Origin: an uncultured Christensenella sp.
GTDB lineage: Bacteria; Bacillota; Clostridia; Christensenellales; Borkfalkiaceae
Direction: 5' to 3'
NCBI GenBank assembly: GCA_910577375.1
Contig: CAJTLT010000002.1
Coordinates: forward strand, 1 to 64,000
Length of the DNA stretch: 64,000 nucleotides
Every line of letters starts with the position of its first letter. The first letter of the stretch is position 1. The position numbers and the translations under genes were made by a program. Shown here one piece after another: positions 33,503 to 42,531 of this stretch. The notes under the pieces were generated by a model. The model was not told where the DNA came from. It saw only the letters and a list, made by a program, of their open reading frames with translations, and searched no databases.

Positions 33503-34597
33503 TTAATCTTTTGCGTAGTCGCGGAGTTTTAAAAACAGCTCGCGCTCTAATTTGTAGCTTCTGGCGTGTTTCAGATGTCCGTGGAAAGCTGCGAGGGACT
33601 GGCGGACGCGTTCGGATTCTATAATTCCGTCTAAATAAGCCTTTTTCAAAAGCCGTGCGCGCCAACGCAGGCGTTTTTTCGATTTCTTTTTTACGGTTTT
33701 GATAAGCTTGCCTTCTGGCGTGACGAAATAACGGAATCCCAAATAAGTGAAACCGTTTTTAAGCGGGAATATCTGTGTTTTTGAATTTAAAGTTAAACCG
33801 AGCGTGTGGACAAGGTTTTGGATTTCTTTTAACAAAAACTGCAAAAAAGCCTTGTCTTTATGGACCATAACGAAATCGTCCATATAGCGGGAATATACCT
33901 TTACGCGGTATTTTTCCTTGACAAGGCGGTCTACGGGGTTTAAATAAAACATACCGAAAACCTGACTCGTTTGGTTGCCGATGGGAATGCCGCGGCCGCT
34001 GACATTCATGTCGCCGCCGACGGGCTTCACACCGTAAACCTCGAGATAAGAGTTTTCGGTATTGTAACTATCCACAACCTGCGCCACAAGAGCTTTTAAA
34101 CGTACGTCGCGGATTTGCGAACAGAAAACTTCTTTAAGCTGCCTGTGGGGGATTGTGGGGAAATATTTCATTATGTCGCATTTAAGGACATAACCTTCCG
34201 CGCCTTCGTTTGCAACGAAGGCGCGGACTTTATCTTCGAATCTGCGCAACGCAAAATGTGTCCCCTTGCCTTTTTGGCAAACCGCGTTATCCGTTATGGC
34301 GCGTTTTGAAAAATAAGGCATGAGGACGTCGTCGCACAATACGTGCTGGACTACGCGGTCGCTGTAATGCAAGGTTTGAATTTGGCGGCGTTTAGGTTCG
34401 TAGACTACGAAGCTGCTGTATCCTTTGAATTTGAAAGTGCCTGCTTTAAGGTCGCGATAAACGTTATAAACGTTTTCGAGCATGCCCATTTCAAACCGAA
34501 CAAGCGGCTTCTTGTCCCGTTTAGACAAACGTCCGCGCAAATGCCCGCGAAATAGTCTTTCGTAGGTGAACAGTTCGTCAAATTTTGTATTTATCAT
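33503..34597 (-). CDS. DGR reverse transcriptase
   Basis: 364 aa. Copies template RNA into cDNA with errors at adenines, which then replaces the variable region. Seen: motif 3 region KCDIMKYFPTIPH with catalytic Asp141, motif 4 GIPIGNQTSQ at about 203-212 (DGR RTs have this in place of the QGxxxSP of group II introns), the YMDD box at 238-241, then LGLTLNSKTQIFPLKNGFTYLG (motifs 6-7, shortened). A basic thumb follows (KKKSKKRLRWRARLLKKAYL). No maturase or endonuclease domain, which separates it from group II introns. Promoter at 34636-34664; avd and the cassettes follow. Confidence 0.93.
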   Translation of the reverse strand: MINTKFDELFTYERLFRGHLRGRLSKRDKKPLVRFEMGMLENVYNVYRDLKAGTFKFKGYSSFVVYEPKRRQIQTLHYSDRVVQHVLCDDVLMPYFSKRAITDNAVCQKGKGTHFALRRFEDKVRAFVANEGAEGYVLKCDIMKYFPTIPHRQLKEVFCSQIRDVRLKALVAQVVDSYNTENSYLEVYGVKPVGGDMNVSGRGIPIGNQTSQVFGMFYLNPVDRLVKEKYRVKVYSRYMDDFVMVHKDKAFLQFLLKEIQNLVHTLGLTLNSKTQIFPLKNGFTYLGFRYFVTPEGKLIKTVKKKSKKRLRWRARLLKKAYLDGIIESERVRQSLAAFHGHLKHARSYKLERELFLKLRDYAKD

Positions 34598-34635
34598 TGG
34601 TGCGGTAAATGATAATCTTAAAAAGCTGTATTACC

Positions 34636-34664
34636 ATTTTACCAACACATTATTTGACTGTCAA
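34636..34664 (-). promoter_or_regulatory. Promoter of the DGR RT-avd-cassette operon
   Basis: Minus-strand TTGACA (34659-34664), 17 bp, TAAAAT (34636-34641), about 40 nt before the RT start and overlapping the recombinase stop codon. Confidence 0.75.
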
Positions 34665-35701
34665 CGGTTTTCGGGATAATTTTTGCCCGACCCGCCCGAT
34701 TGGGCGTTTTGTTCTTTGCTTGTTTTGACAAAGTCAAGGTACAGGTTGTATTCCTGTTCGAGGGTAAGCCCTTTAAAGAACTCCGCGCCCATTTCCGAAA
34801 ACACTTTGCCGAGTTTGTTCATCATAGCCTCTTTGTGGGGCATAAGCGCGTGGGTGTAGCGTTTGAGCGTGAGCATGGGATTTTCGTGCCCCATAATTTC
34901 GGAAAGTGCTTTTACGTCTACCCCGCACTCAATTGCGCGGGTTGCGAAAGTGTGCCTTAAAGAATGGAAACCGCGGTGAGGAATACCGAGCTTTTTCTGC
35001 AAACGCTCGAAAACCTTTTGGTAAGAACGCACGGTTACGCCGTTTCCTTTTTTATCGCAGACCACAAAGCCTGACTTGCTTTTCTTTTTGAAAACCCTTG
35101 CAACGGCAAGGAACTGTTTGGGGAGCGGTATAACGCGCACCGACGAGGGCGTTTTAGGGGTATCGAAAAGCTTTTCGTATCTGCCGTTTTTCCAGCTGTC
35201 GCGGCAGGTTTTGTATACGGAAATTCTGCCGCGGCGCAAATCCAAATCAGACCATTCCAATGCGAGGAGTTCGCCTATTCTCAGCCCTGTGTAAAGGCAG
35301 AGCTGAACGCCGAAAAGCTTTGCGCCGCCCTTAGCCATAATATAGGTTTCCATTTTCCGCTGTTCCGCGCGGGAGAAACACTCCACCTCTTTTTCTTTTG
35401 CCTTCGGGATTTGGATTCTGTCCGTATTGCGGGTTTCGGTTATGCCGAGAACGTGCGCGCGTTTTAAAGAACATTTGACGATATTCAAAATATTGCTCAC
35501 CGTGTTGGCGGCGAGCCTGTCTATCAGTCCGTTTGCAAAATTCTGCAACACGCGCGCCGAAAGCTCTTCCAGATTGTAACCGCCGAGTTCGGGGATAATC
35601 AGTCCGCGCGTCAGTCTGCAATACAAATCGTATGTGCTGGATTTGCGCACGGGTCTGACGCAGGTTTCAAGCCATTCGTTTAGCCAGTCTTTGTAGTACA
35701 T
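34661..35701 (-). CDS. Tyrosine recombinase/integrase, Tn916-Int-like
   Basis: 346 aa. N-terminal core-binding domain about 1-105 (YKDWLNEWLETCVRPVRKSS) and catalytic domain about 120-310 with Arg in TGLRIGELLALEW, Lys in TPKTPSSVRVIPL, FHSLRHTFATRAIE, GHENPMLTLKRYTH with the nucleophile Tyr. All catalytic residues are present. It lies 60 bp upstream of the RT gene on the same strand. This suggests the DGR arrived on, or is maintained by, an integrative element, although no relaxase, replication or phage structural gene is seen in the window. Confidence 0.88.
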   Translation of the reverse strand: MYYKDWLNEWLETCVRPVRKSSTYDLYCRLTRGLIIPELGGYNLEELSARVLQNFANGLIDRLAANTVSNILNIVKCSLKRAHVLGITETRNTDRIQIPKAKEKEVECFSRAEQRKMETYIMAKGGAKLFGVQLCLYTGLRIGELLALEWSDLDLRRGRISVYKTCRDSWKNGRYEKLFDTPKTPSSVRVIPLPKQFLAVARVFKKKSKSGFVVCDKKGNGVTVRSYQKVFERLQKKLGIPHRGFHSLRHTFATRAIECGVDVKALSEIMGHENPMLTLKRYTHALMPHKEAMMNKLGKVFSEMGAEFFKGLTLEQEYNLYLDFVKTSKEQNAQSGGSGKNYPENR

Positions 35702-35727
35702 TGATTTTTAACCTCTCTTGATTTTTG

Positions 35728-35769
35728 ACAAAATACCGCGCGTTCAAAACCGCACGCGCGGTATTTTGT
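35728..35769. terminator. Strong hairpin upstream of the integrase
   Basis: 15-bp perfect stem (35728-35742 with 35755-35769) with a 12-nt loop; a T-run follows only on the plus strand. No plus-strand gene precedes it, so it may instead be an element-end structure near the recombinase. Confidence 0.5.
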
Positions 35770-35776
35770 TTTTTAC

Positions 35777-35792
35777 GTTGTGGAAATAATGA
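35777..35792 (-). repeat. 16-nt element, inverted match to 21609-21624
   Basis: GTTGTGGAAATAATGA beside the integrase hairpin, exact inverted partner of 21609-21624. A candidate recombination core by position only. Confidence 0.3.
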
Positions 35793-35843
35793 TATATAGC
35801 CCTTAACCGTCTTTTGAAAAAGGCAAATCGAGGGTTCAAACAT

Positions 35844-35877
35844 AAAAAACAGCGGGGTGTGGAAACCGCTGTTTTTT
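35844..35877 (-). terminator. Terminator of purA
   Basis: AAAAAACAGCGG / CCGCTGTTTTTT stem with a 10-nt loop, 16 bp after the purA stop. Confidence 0.8.
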
Positions 35878-35892
35878 ATGGGTTTTCAGTTT

Positions 35893-37173
35893 TTAATACA
35901 TTTCTATGCAAGCGTCTCTTTCGGCGCCGACGGAAACGTATTTAATTTTGCAGCCGCAAAGCTTTTCCAAAAGCTTTATGTAATCGAGCGCGGCCGCGGG
36001 CAAATCTTCTCTCTTTCTGCAACCGGACAAATCGCAGTGCCAGCCTTTAACCTTTTCCAACACGGGTTTGCAATCGTCGAGAACGTCGGTAAAAGGAAAT
36101 TCGTCGACAACTTTTCCGTTAAGCAAATAATGGGTGCAGATTTCGATTTCTTCGTAAGCGTCTAAAACGTCGAGTTTGGTCAAAGCGATTTCGTCCGCGC
36201 CCTGACAGCGTATGCCGTAGCGCGAAGCGACGACGTCGAAAGGACCTACCCTTCTCGGTCTTCCCGTAGCCGCGCCGTATTCGCCGCCGAGTTCGCGGAG
36301 CTTTTCAGCCTTTTCCCCGAAGTATTCGCAGGTAAAAGGTCCCGCGCCGACGCAGCTTGAATAAGCCTTCATAATGCCGATTGAATTATCGAGTTTCAAA
36401 TTCGGAACGCCCGCGCCGATTGGAGCATACGCGGCAATCGTTGACGAAGACGAAGTATAAGGAACGATACCGAAATCTATATCGCGGAGCGCGCCGAGCT
36501 GAGCTTCAAACATAATGTTTTTGCCGGCTTTGTTCGCCTCGTTCAGATAAACGCCCGTATCGGTTACAAACTCGGCAAGAGGTTTTCCGTACGTTTCGAA
36601 ATATTCAATCATCGCGTCAACCGTTACGGGAGTAAAGCCGTAAGCTTTTATAGTCATATTTTTCCATGCGACGATATCGGGCAAGCGTTTGTATAAAAGC
36701 GCCGTATTCAAAAGCTCTCCCATACGGAACGCCTTTTTCATATACTTGTCTGCATAAACGGGAGCGATACCTCTGCGTGTTGAACCGTAGGGTTTGCCGG
36801 TAGCTTTTGTAAGGCGGTCTTCTTCCATTTCGTCCTGCAAAACGTTATAAGGCATTGTGATAATCGCTTTATCGCTGATTTTCAGGTTTTCGGGCGTAAT
36901 TTTTATGCCGCCCTCCCTCAGCCTTTGCATTTCGCCGCAAAGATGTTTGATATCGATTACCATACCGCAACCGAGAACGTTAACCACGTTTTCACGAAGT
37001 ATGCCGGAAGGCAAAAGGTTTAAAATAAATTTACCCTTTTCATTGATTACGGTGTGACCCGCGTTGTTACCGCCCTGATAGCGGCAGACGATATCGAACT
37101 TTTCGGAAAGAAGGTCTACCATTCTTCCTTTACCCTCGTCGCCCCAGTTGATTCCGCAAATACTTGTCAGCAT
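35893..37173 (-). CDS. purA: Adenylosuccinate synthetase
   Basis: Joins IMP and aspartate with GTP to make adenylosuccinate, the first committed AMP step. 426 aa, normal length. Seen: the GTP-binding opening GINWGDEGKGRMVDLLS with catalytic Asp, GGNNAGHTV with catalytic His, PYGSTRRGIAPVYADK, and the late TGRPRRVGPFDVVASRY. Complete. Monocistronic between its terminator and the ClC terminator. Confidence 0.97.
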   Translation of the reverse strand: MLTSICGINWGDEGKGRMVDLLSEKFDIVCRYQGGNNAGHTVINEKGKFILNLLPSGILRENVVNVLGCGMVIDIKHLCGEMQRLREGGIKITPENLKISDKAIITMPYNVLQDEMEEDRLTKATGKPYGSTRRGIAPVYADKYMKKAFRMGELLNTALLYKRLPDIVAWKNMTIKAYGFTPVTVDAMIEYFETYGKPLAEFVTDTGVYLNEANKAGKNIMFEAQLGALRDIDFGIVPYTSSSSTIAAYAPIGAGVPNLKLDNSIGIMKAYSSCVGAGPFTCEYFGEKAEKLRELGGEYGAATGRPRRVGPFDVVASRYGIRCQGADEIALTKLDVLDAYEEIEICTHYLLNGKVVDEFPFTDVLDDCKPVLEKVKGWHCDLSGCRKREDLPAAALDYIKLLEKLCGCKIKYVSVGAERDACIEMY

Positions 37174-37244
37174 TTTAAAACCGCCTTTTTCTTTGATTTT
37201 TTTACTTGAATATTATATTACAAACGCGGCTTTTAGTCAAGTAT

Positions 37245-37279
37245 AAAAACAGCGGCGCATACCTTGCGCCGCTGTTTTT
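37245..37279 (-). terminator. Terminator of the ClC channel gene
   Basis: 15-bp perfect stem (37245-37259 with 37265-37279) ending in T-runs on both strands, 36 bp after the ClC stop. Confidence 0.8.
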
Positions 37280-37314
37280 AACACGTTTGTTACAATATTG
37301 CAAAATAATACGTT

Positions 37315-38949
37315 TTACTCTTGTTTTTCCTCTTGAATACAATTTTCCTCAATCGGTTTTTGCTGTTTGCCGACTATAGCAACCAGATACTCCATAACCT
37401 CTTTATCGTCGTCCGTTTCGCACTCGAAAACTATAGTTTCACCCGCGCCGAGCACGGTTTCTCCGTCGGGCACGCTCTGTGTTCCGTCCGCAGAAATGCG
37501 CGAAACGACAAGTCCGTTAGACGGCCATACAAGTCTGCGGATTGCCGTTCCTACAGCTTTTGCTCCCTGCGCTATTACAAGAGTAAAACGAACCTTTTTG
37601 AAATTTTTATAAATCTGTTCTTCTTCGATATAGCCCGCGAGCGACTTTTCATAAATAGCTTCGGTTTTGAACAACAGCCCGACGATATGCCCTATCACTA
37701 TACCGAGAAGCGCGGGCAGAAAATTCACAAACTGACCGGTAAGCTCGAATACCATAACTATGCCGGTTACAGGCGCTTTTACAACGCAGGTAAAGAACGC
37801 CGCCATACATATTATAACAAAATAATCGCCGCACGCCGCGTTCAGTCCCGCGCACTGAAAAAGAACCGAAAGTATAGCTCCGCAGCCTGCGCCCACTGAA
37901 AGCATTGGTATAAATACTCCGCACGGAACTCCGCAGCCCATTGTAAGCGTTGCCATAACAAAACGGATAACGGTTATTATCACAAGACTGCCCAACAGAC
38001 CGGCGCCGAAAACTTCCGAAATTGCAATAGCCCCGGTGCCGCCGGTTGCAATGCTGTGAATAAAAGAATGACCGCCGCCGAGCGAATAAGCCGTTAAAAG
38101 CCCGAACGCGCCCGCAAGCGTAAACGGAATAACATATTTAAACGCGCCTTTAAGAATTTTAATGCGCTTGAAAAGCTTTTTAGAAATAAATACAATATGG
38201 TAAAAACCGACTCCCGCAAGCGCGGTTATAAATGCGGAAATCGCAAGATAAACATAAGAAAGCGCGTCAAAATCCGCAAATACAAAGCCGTCAAAAGCAA
38301 ATCCGACCGTAAAATCCAAAGAAGAACGTATTGCGTTGCGGGTTACGAGCGAAGTTATAACGCTTATAGACGCGCATATGAACACCTGCGGAGAAAAAGA
38401 ACGGAACGCCTCTTCCATAGCAAATACGATACCCGTTATCGGCGCGTTAAAAGCCACGGCAAGTCCCGAGCTTGCGCCGCTTGCAATCTGGATGCGCCTT
38501 ACCATCTGGTTGCGCTTTAAAAGCGTGCCGACCGCAGAACCCGCGCAACCGCCGAGCTCAAGCGAAGGTCCTTCCGCGCCGGCGGGATAACCCATAAACA
38601 CGCACGCCAAAGACGCCGCGAACATAGAACACATTGTAACGTACCATTTGAAACGCACAACTCCACGCGCCGCGCCCTCTATTTGCGGTATTCCGCTTCC
38701 TCTTATCATCGGAACAAAACGCACCAAAGTTCCTATAACTATAGCTCCCGCGGCAAGCCCGACAAATAACAGCGGAATAAACGCGGGATTTTCAAGCAAA
38801 AGTTTGTAATACTTTTGCGCAGTGCTTTCGCCTATGGACATAAGGATATTATAAAACGTTACGACCACGCCTGCGAAAAGCCCCGTTAAAACGCTTACGC
38901 AAAAAAGATTTAAAGCGTTGTCCCAAAATAACCGCAAATTCTTTTTCAT
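37315..38949 (-). CDS. ClC-family chloride channel/antiporter with TrkA-C domain
   Basis: 544 aa from the ATG at 38949. Membrane domain with the ClC selectivity motifs GSGIPQ, AGAEGPSLELG (GxxGP form with AEGPS), GCGVPCGVFIPMLSVGAG (GxFxP) and a long helix set to about residue 430. The C-terminal part (about 455-540) resembles a TrkA-C/RCK_C ligand-binding domain with GETIVFECETDDD. The frame extends upstream to 39018, but that part has no ribosome site and would precede the promoter. The promoter at 38959-38987 places the transcript start two or three bases before this ATG, so the mRNA is probably leaderless. Confidence 0.9.
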   Translation of the reverse strand: MKKNLRLFWDNALNLFCVSVLTGLFAGVVVTFYNILMSIGESTAQKYYKLLLENPAFIPLLFVGLAAGAIVIGTLVRFVPMIRGSGIPQIEGAARGVVRFKWYVTMCSMFAASLACVFMGYPAGAEGPSLELGGCAGSAVGTLLKRNQMVRRIQIASGASSGLAVAFNAPITGIVFAMEEAFRSFSPQVFICASISVITSLVTRNAIRSSLDFTVGFAFDGFVFADFDALSYVYLAISAFITALAGVGFYHIVFISKKLFKRIKILKGAFKYVIPFTLAGAFGLLTAYSLGGGHSFIHSIATGGTGAIAISEVFGAGLLGSLVIITVIRFVMATLTMGCGVPCGVFIPMLSVGAGCGAILSVLFQCAGLNAACGDYFVIICMAAFFTCVVKAPVTGIVMVFELTGQFVNFLPALLGIVIGHIVGLLFKTEAIYEKSLAGYIEEEQIYKNFKKVRFTLVIAQGAKAVGTAIRRLVWPSNGLVVSRISADGTQSVPDGETVLGAGETIVFECETDDDKEVMEYLVAIVGKQQKPIEENCIQEEKQE

Positions 38950-38958
38950 CAGAAAAAA

Positions 38959-38987
38959 ATTATAACACTTAACAAAAAAAATGTAAA
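38959..38987 (-). promoter_or_regulatory. Promoter of the ClC gene
   Basis: Minus-strand TTTACA (38982-38987), 17 bp, TATAAT (38959-38964), only nine bases between the -10 and the ATG. Confidence 0.7.
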
Positions 38988-39023
38988 CCCAAACAAACAG
39001 AGTTGCAAAGAAAAGCAAAAAAA

Positions 39024-39058
39024 TCCGCCCGCGTTTCTTGCAAAGAAACGCGGGCGGA
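39024..39058 (-). terminator. Terminator of glnN
   Basis: 16-bp perfect stem (39024-39039 with 39043-39058) followed on the minus strand by TTTTTTT; 18 bp after the glnN stop. Confidence 0.85.
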
Positions 39059-39076
39059 CTGAAATTATCCGAAATA

Positions 39077-41158
39077 TTATTTTACACTGTATAAGATATC
39101 GAAATACGAAGGATACGGCCAATAATCGGCGGACGTCAACGTTTCCATTTCGTCTACAAGCTTTCTTATTTCTTCCATATCGGGAACGACCGTATGCGCC
39201 ATTGCGTGCGACGCTTCAAGAACATTCGATTTATCGATAGCTTTCAAATCGTTTTCGAGCTTAGTCACTGCCGCGCTTGTTCCGTCGTTGAGTTCGGCAA
39301 GGCGGGCAATAAGGTTCTTTTCCGTTTCAAAAGGAATTTTATCGCAAACCGCTTGCTTTGCCGCAACGTTTTGGCAAAGGTCGGCAACGAAATCGGAAAC
39401 CGCGGGAATTATATCGCGCCTTGCCATTTCTATCATTGTCAAAGCTTCGATATTTATAATTTTAGTATAATTTTCAAGGCGGATATCCGCGCGGGCAATT
39501 GCCTCTTCCCTTGTGTAAACGCCTTGCCTTACGAACATTTCTATATTCTTTTCTTCATATAAAACGGGAACTGCGTCCGCGGTGTTTTTGTTGTTCAAAA
39601 GTCCGCGTTTCGCCGCCTCCGGCTCCCATTCGGGTCCGTAACCGTCGTGATTGAAAATTATGCGGTAATGTTTTTTAAGTTCGCGCGCTATAATAGCGTT
39701 CGCCGCTTTTTCAACGTCTTTCTTGCCTTCGAGTTCGTCGGCAAACTGTTCCAAAGCGTCGGCGACAATGGCGTTAAGACTTATATTAGCGTCCGATACG
39801 TTGGCTTGCGAGCCCAACATTCTGAATTCGAATTTATTGCCGGTAAAGGCGAAAGGAGAGGTTCTGTTTCTGTCGGTTGCGTCTTTGGGGAAAATAGGGC
39901 TTTCGGGCACGCCTATCGAGCCTTCGGCTTTTTTACAAGCAACGTAATCTTCTCCCTTTACAATGCTGTCTACAAGCGCGCCGAGCTGGTCGCCGAGATA
40001 TACCGAAATAATTGCGGGGGGAGCTTCGTCCGCGCCCAAACGGTGGTCGTTGCCGGCAGAAGCGACAAACGCGCGGAGAACGCCCTGATAATCGTCAACC
40101 GCTTTTATAACCGCCGTTAAAACAAGCTTGAAAAGCGTATTCGTTTCGGGAGTATCGCCGGGTTTTAAAAGGTTTAATCCGCTATCGGTAGAAACAGACC
40201 AGTTGTTGTGTTTGCCGCTTCCGTTTATGCCCTTAAAAGGCTTTTCGTGCAAAAGGCATACAAGTCCGTGGCGCTGGGCAACCTTTTTCATAAGCTCCAT
40301 TGTGAGCATATTGGTATCTACCGCTATATTCGTTTTTGAATATATAGGCGCCATCTCGTGCTGGGAAGGAGCGACTTCGTTATGCTTGGTTTTGGAAAGT
40401 ATGCCGTAGCTCCAAAGTTCTTCGTCCAAATCGCGCATATATTCGGCAATCTTGGGTTTCAATACGCCAAAATAATGGTCTTCGAGTTCCTGCCCTCTTG
40501 TTACGGGCGCGCCGAATAATGTTCTGCCCGTAAGCTGCAAATCCTTTCTTTTAAGATATTCCTCTTCCGAAATTATAAAATATTCCTGTTCGGGTCCCGC
40601 TTCGCAATTTACTTTTTTGCACTCTATCCCGAAGCATTTCAAAACTCTTTTGGCTTGCTTGTCAAGCGCGGTCATTGAGCGCAGAAGCGGAGATTTTTTA
40701 TCAAGCGTTTCACCAGTATAAGATACGAATACCGTGGGTATGTATAACGTACCCTCTTTAACGAACGCGGGGGAAGTCGGGTCCCATGCGGTATATCCGC
40801 GCGCCATATAAGTTGCGCGAGAACCTCCCGAAGGGAAACTCGATGCGTCGGGTTCGCCAACGATAAGACTTTTGCCCGTAAGCCGCATTATTACTTTATC
40901 GCCCTCGGGTTCTATAAAGCTGTCGTGCTTTTCCGCCGTCAGACCGGTAAGCGGCTGAAACCAGTGGGTATAATGCGTTGCGCCTTTGGATACCGCCCAC
41001 TTTTTCATGGCGGAGGCAACGGCTCCCGCTATAGAGGTATCGAGCTGTTTCCCCGCCTCTATAGTTTCCCTCAGCGCCTTGTATACTTCGCTGGGGAGGG
41101 TTTCTTTCTGAACGGAATCGTTGAAAACGTTTTCGCCGAACATTTCGGGCAGTCTCAT
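39077..41158 (-). CDS. glnN: Glutamine synthetase, type III
   Basis: ATP-dependent ligation of ammonia to glutamate. 693 aa, the size of GSIII (types I and II are 350-470). Seen: opening MRLPEMFGENVFND, HYTHWFQPLTG, GPEQEYFI with metal-binding Glu, HNEVAPSQHEMAPIY, NGSGKHNNWS and NRTSPFAFTGNKFEFR, all GSIII signatures. AGGAG lies ten bases before the ATG. Its own promoter and terminator make it monocistronic. Confidence 0.96.
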   Translation of the reverse strand: MRLPEMFGENVFNDSVQKETLPSEVYKALRETIEAGKQLDTSIAGAVASAMKKWAVSKGATHYTHWFQPLTGLTAEKHDSFIEPEGDKVIMRLTGKSLIVGEPDASSFPSGGSRATYMARGYTAWDPTSPAFVKEGTLYIPTVFVSYTGETLDKKSPLLRSMTALDKQAKRVLKCFGIECKKVNCEAGPEQEYFIISEEEYLKRKDLQLTGRTLFGAPVTRGQELEDHYFGVLKPKIAEYMRDLDEELWSYGILSKTKHNEVAPSQHEMAPIYSKTNIAVDTNMLTMELMKKVAQRHGLVCLLHEKPFKGINGSGKHNNWSVSTDSGLNLLKPGDTPETNTLFKLVLTAVIKAVDDYQGVLRAFVASAGNDHRLGADEAPPAIISVYLGDQLGALVDSIVKGEDYVACKKAEGSIGVPESPIFPKDATDRNRTSPFAFTGNKFEFRMLGSQANVSDANISLNAIVADALEQFADELEGKKDVEKAANAIIARELKKHYRIIFNHDGYGPEWEPEAAKRGLLNNKNTADAVPVLYEEKNIEMFVRQGVYTREEAIARADIRLENYTKIINIEALTMIEMARRDIIPAVSDFVADLCQNVAAKQAVCDKIPFETEKNLIARLAELNDGTSAAVTKLENDLKAIDKSNVLEASHAMAHTVVPDMEEIRKLVDEMETLTSADYWPYPSYFDILYSVK

Positions 41159-41189
41159 TGTTTTGAACTCCTAAGTTTATTTCACAAAA

Positions 41190-41219
41190 ATTATATTATG
41201 TTTATCGCGCATATGTCAA
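41190..41219 (-). promoter_or_regulatory. Promoter of glnN
   Basis: Minus-strand TTGACA (41214-41219), 18 bp, TATAAT (41190-41195), near-consensus. Confidence 0.75.
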
Positions 41220-41310
41220 ATTAATAGTGGTAAATAAAACATTACTCTTTCTTATCATTGAAATAAGCGGATTTAATATTTTCACCGGTTCTAATTTTAT
41301 TCCGTAAATC

Positions 41311-42531
41311 TCATACGGTCAGTTTGCCGCAAACTCCGTCTAAAACTTCAAAATAATTTTTAAAGGTTTTCGAGCAGACTTCCGCATTTTCTATAATTAT
41401 TCCGTCGGCGCGCAAGCCCGTAAGCGCAAACCCCATAGCAACGCGGTGGTCACCGAACGTTTTTATTGTTGCGGATTTAGGTTGCGAAGGATAAATTTTT
41501 ATTCCGTCGTTGCGTTCTTCATATTTTATTCCCATAACGGCAAGATTTTCGCATATTGCAGTAATTCTGTCGCATTCCTGACCGCGGATATGCGCTACGT
41601 TCACTATTTCCGTAGGATTGTCCAGATACGGCGCGATTGCCGCCAAAGTAATAGTCTGGTCGGAAAACGCGTGCATATCTATTTTGCCGCCGTTAAAGTC
41701 TTGCAAAAGATTTATAAATTTTATATCCCCCTGCATACTGTGCGGCATTACACCTTTTACGGAAATATCTGTTCCGAGGATTTTATTCATTGCGTAAAAA
41801 TAGCAGGCGGCGGAAATATCGGGTTCTATATCGTATTGCTTTGCGGAATACATACCGTTTACGGTATACATACCATCTTTTTCTTCAACCGAAACCCCGA
41901 AAGACCACATCATATCAAGGGTCATCTTCACATAATCAAACCCGTGAGAGCCGACTGTTTTTATATTTAAAGGTTTACCGGCGCATACGGCCGAAATCAA
42001 CAATGCGGACAAAAACTGACTGCTTTTGCTTATATCCACCTCAACAGTATCTGCGGAGTTTTCCGTTCCTTCGATTATAAAAGGGTAACAGTTTTCTTCT
42101 TCATTAAAAGTAAACTTTGCGCCGAGCAGTTTTAAAGATTTTATGAGCGGAGCTACGGGGCGGCGTTTCATCTGGTCGGAACAGTTCAACGTATATCTGC
42201 CCTTTTGAAAGGCTAAAAACGCGGGTAAAAACCTTGCCGCGGTTCCCGCGCTCCCTACGTTTATTTCCGCGCTTTCAGCTTTAAGTTTTCCGCCGCAACC
42301 GACAACTTTTACCGTTGTTCCGTTACACTCTGCGCGGATACCCAGATTTTTTAAACAGTTTAAAAACGTTTGGCAATCGTCGGAAAACTGAGCGCCGTTA
42401 AGAGTGCTTACTCCGTCCGCTATGGCGGCAAGCAAAAGCGCGCGCGCCGTTATGCTTTTAGACCCGGGAACGCTTACGGTTATTTTTTCTTTTAAAGTTT
42501 TTCCGTAAATGTTTTTTACTGCGTAATTCAT
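41311..42531 (-). CDS. aroA: 3-phosphoshikimate 1-carboxyvinyltransferase (EPSP synthase)
   Basis: Transfers enolpyruvyl from PEP to shikimate-3-phosphate in chorismate synthesis. 406 aa. Seen: PGSKSITARALLLAA, NVGSAGTAARFLPAF (NxGTAxR form), MKRRPVAPLIKSLKLLGA, KSSQFLSALLISA and FGDHRVAMGFAL. A complete two-domain inside-out barrel. Its ATG overlaps the U32 gene stop by four bases, so the pair is translationally coupled. Confidence 0.95.
   Translation of the reverse strand: MNYAVKNIYGKTLKEKITVSVPGSKSITARALLLAAIADGVSTLNGAQFSDDCQTFLNCLKNLGIRAECNGTTVKVVGCGGKLKAESAEINVGSAGTAARFLPAFLAFQKGRYTLNCSDQMKRRPVAPLIKSLKLLGAKFTFNEEENCYPFIIEGTENSADTVEVDISKSSQFLSALLISAVCAGKPLNIKTVGSHGFDYVKMTLDMMWSFGVSVEEKDGMYTVNGMYSAKQYDIEPDISAACYFYAMNKILGTDISVKGVMPHSMQGDIKFINLLQDFNGGKIDMHAFSDQTITLAAIAPYLDNPTEIVNVAHIRGQECDRITAICENLAVMGIKYEERNDGIKIYPSQPKSATIKTFGDHRVAMGFALTGLRADGIIIENAEVCSKTFKNYFEVLDGVCGKLTV

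Noticed and set aside
31562..35701. Integron cassette array
   Set aside because: The nearby recombinase is Tn916-Int-like, without the extra helix patch typical of IntI by eye. The units carry no complete genes, and the inverted repeats are not attC-like.
33503..35701. Group II intron or complete prophage
   Set aside because: The RT lacks maturase and endonuclease domains and no intron RNA domain V is seen. There are no phage structural, packaging or lysis genes in the window.
35829..35840. tRNA T-arm-like GGGTTCAAAC as an attachment site
   Set aside because: No pairing T-stem or acceptor stem around it, so not a tRNA end.
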